In this document: one piece after another, positions 20,654-21,468 of the stretch | How positions within the stretch are numbered: position 1 is the first letter of the stretch | Layout: every line of letters begins with the position of its first letter | Assembly (NCBI GenBank): GCA_023402355.1 | Contig: JAEXCG010000102.1 | Span: 1 to 21,468 of the forward strand | Direction of reading: 5' to 3' | Source of the DNA: Bacillota bacterium | GTDB taxonomy: Bacteria; Bacillota; Clostridia; Christensenellales; Aristaeellaceae | DNA length: 21,468 bases | Program-made: the position numbers and the translations under genes | Notes under the pieces: model-generated | The model's database searches: none | Seen by the model: the letters and a program-made list of their open reading frames with translations, nothing else | Told to the model about the DNA's origin: nothing

Positions 20654-21468
20654 CTATCCGTTCAGGCACTCCGGCGCGTCCGTCCCGCAGGGCGCCTCTT
20701 CCCCCGGCAGCAGGTTCAGATAGCCCCTGTCCGTCAGCACGCCCAGCGCGGTGAACGCCCCCTCGTTTTTCACCCGCCCGTCCCGCACGCGAAGCGCGGC
20801 CGGGGAGGGGTGCAGGAGCGGCCACATCGGCCCCGGCGCGCCCACGCAGACGAGCTGCTCCGCGGTCGCCGCGACCGTCGCCCCCTCCAGCGCCTGCACG
20901 CGCAATAGCAGCACGCCCGGCGCCTCGGGGAGTTCCGCGTAGGCGCGCAGCACCTCCTGCGTACGCCTCGCGACCACGCGCGCCTCCTCCCATAGCGTCT
21001 CGCCCGCGGGGCTGTAGAGCGTCGCGCGCACGGTCAGGTCGCGCATCTCCTCCGCGCAGAGCAGGTGGATGAACCCGTCCAGGTGCGTGCCCGGCCAATA
21101 GGCCGTGCGGTCGAGGCGAATCGCGAGGCACAGGGGGGCGAGCGCCTCGCGGACCGCGAAAAACGCCGGACGCTTTAAGCCGTCCGCCTCCACCAGCGCG
21201 TCGGAACAAAGGCGCGCAAAGTCCTCCCGCAGGCTGCCCAGCACGACGCTTGCCGCGCGCATCCGGGCGGCGAGCGCCGCCTGCCGCAGCGTCTCCGCCT
21301 GCAAGAAGCGCGAGAGGCCGCAGAGCGCCCGCGCGTCCTCCGCCGGGACTTCGCCGCACGCGTCCCGCAGCATTTCGCGGTCGACGGCCGCCTCGCCCGG
21401 CTCCCGCAGCGCCCAGAGCGGCCCCGTCTCCGGCCAGAACGCCTGATCGCCCGCGAGCGCCGCGAGCC
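20654..21468 (-). CDS. Probable glycoside hydrolase family 2-like (beta-mannosidase-type) protein, C-terminal part
   Basis: The frame is open to the window edge, so the start and catalytic core lie outside; about 270 residues are visible. An Ala-Leu-x-Glu-Ala-Asp-Gly-x-Lys-Arg-Pro-Ala-Phe-Phe-Ala-Val-Arg segment resembles the 'D-x-x-G-x-x-K-P-x-Y-Y' stretch after the barrel in GH2 beta-mannosidases, and the rest looks like beta-sandwich accessory domains. The Trp-Pro-containing motif that normally precedes this stretch is not present (Ser-Leu-Arg-Glu-Asp-Phe-Ala-Arg-Leu-Cys here), so the match is distant. It would cut a glycan linked to the adjacent importer. The TAG stop is followed closely by a strong terminator. 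Confidence 0.5.
   Translation of the reverse strand, partial: LAALAGDQAFWPETGPLWALREPGEAAVDREMLRDACGEVPAEDARALCGLSRFLQAETLRQAALAARMRAASVVLGSLREDFARLCSDALVEADGLKRPAFFAVREALAPLCLAIRLDRTAYWPGTHLDGFIHLLCAEEMRDLTVRATLYSPAGETLWEEARVVARRTQEVLRAYAELPEAPGVLLLRVQALEGATVAATAEQLVCVGAPGPMWPLLHPSPAALRVRDGRVKNEGAFTALGVLTDRGYLNLLPGEEAPCGTDAPECLNG

Noticed and set aside
1..21468. tRNA, rRNA, CRISPR arrays, insertion sequences, phage genes
   Set aside because: No cloverleaf-like segment, spaced direct repeats, transposase motifs or terminal inverted repeats were seen. A covariance-model scan would be needed to exclude small structured RNAs.

Overview
The window is GC-rich bacterial DNA with strong AGGAGG-type ribosome sites, several GTG/TTG starts and dense operons with 1-4 base overlaps. 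The gene families (YesM/YesN two-component pair, LplB/YtcP-type sugar permeases, DtxR-controlled feoAAB with a Cys-rich FeoB-associated peptide, DUF2325/DUF3793/flavodoxin) point to a high-GC member of the Clostridia, probably an anaerobic, gut-type organism. This placement is inferred from gene content and not from a marker gene.

Layout. (1) 1-1385, plus strand: the end of an alkaline-phosphatase-superfamily enzyme, then a YhcH/YiaL-like protein fused to a Cys-rich tail, preceded by competing hairpins over its ribosome site. (2) 1419-6064, minus strand: a polyamine operon in the order regulator (XRE-cupin), potA, potB, potC, potD, with a good promoter, a palindromic candidate operator and a strong terminator. 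(3) 6257-10538, minus strand: a ferrous-iron operon of two feoA genes, feoB, a 48-residue Cys-rich membrane peptide, a DtxR-like regulator and a membrane-anchored HMA protein. (4) 10569-11024, plus strand: a second DtxR-family regulator, divergent from feo. (5) 11034-12529, minus strand: DUF2325, DUF3793 and flavodoxin genes. (6) 12514-17221, minus strand: a carbohydrate ABC importer (two permeases and a binding protein) followed by an FAD-dependent oxidoreductase. (7) 17351-20580, minus strand: response regulator and histidine kinase. (8) 20654 to the edge: the C-terminal part of a probable GH2-like glycosidase with its own terminator.

The most notable signal is a 16-base dyad, RTTA-N8-TAAC, seen seven times by eye between 9945 and 12491. 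It lies at the promoters of feo, of the DUF2325-DUF3793-flavodoxin operon and of the divergent DtxR-family regulator. At the feo and DUF2325 promoters the first operator starts the same distance from the -10 box, and a second copy lies 34-35 bases further on. This suggests one local metal-responsive regulon joining ferrous-iron uptake to a flavodoxin module containing two proteins of unknown function.

The sugar importer, the two-component pair and the glycosidase probably form one carbohydrate-use locus: the sensor detects a glycan or its products, the regulator activates the transporter, and the glycosidase and oxidoreductase process the substrate. The substrate cannot be read from the sequence.
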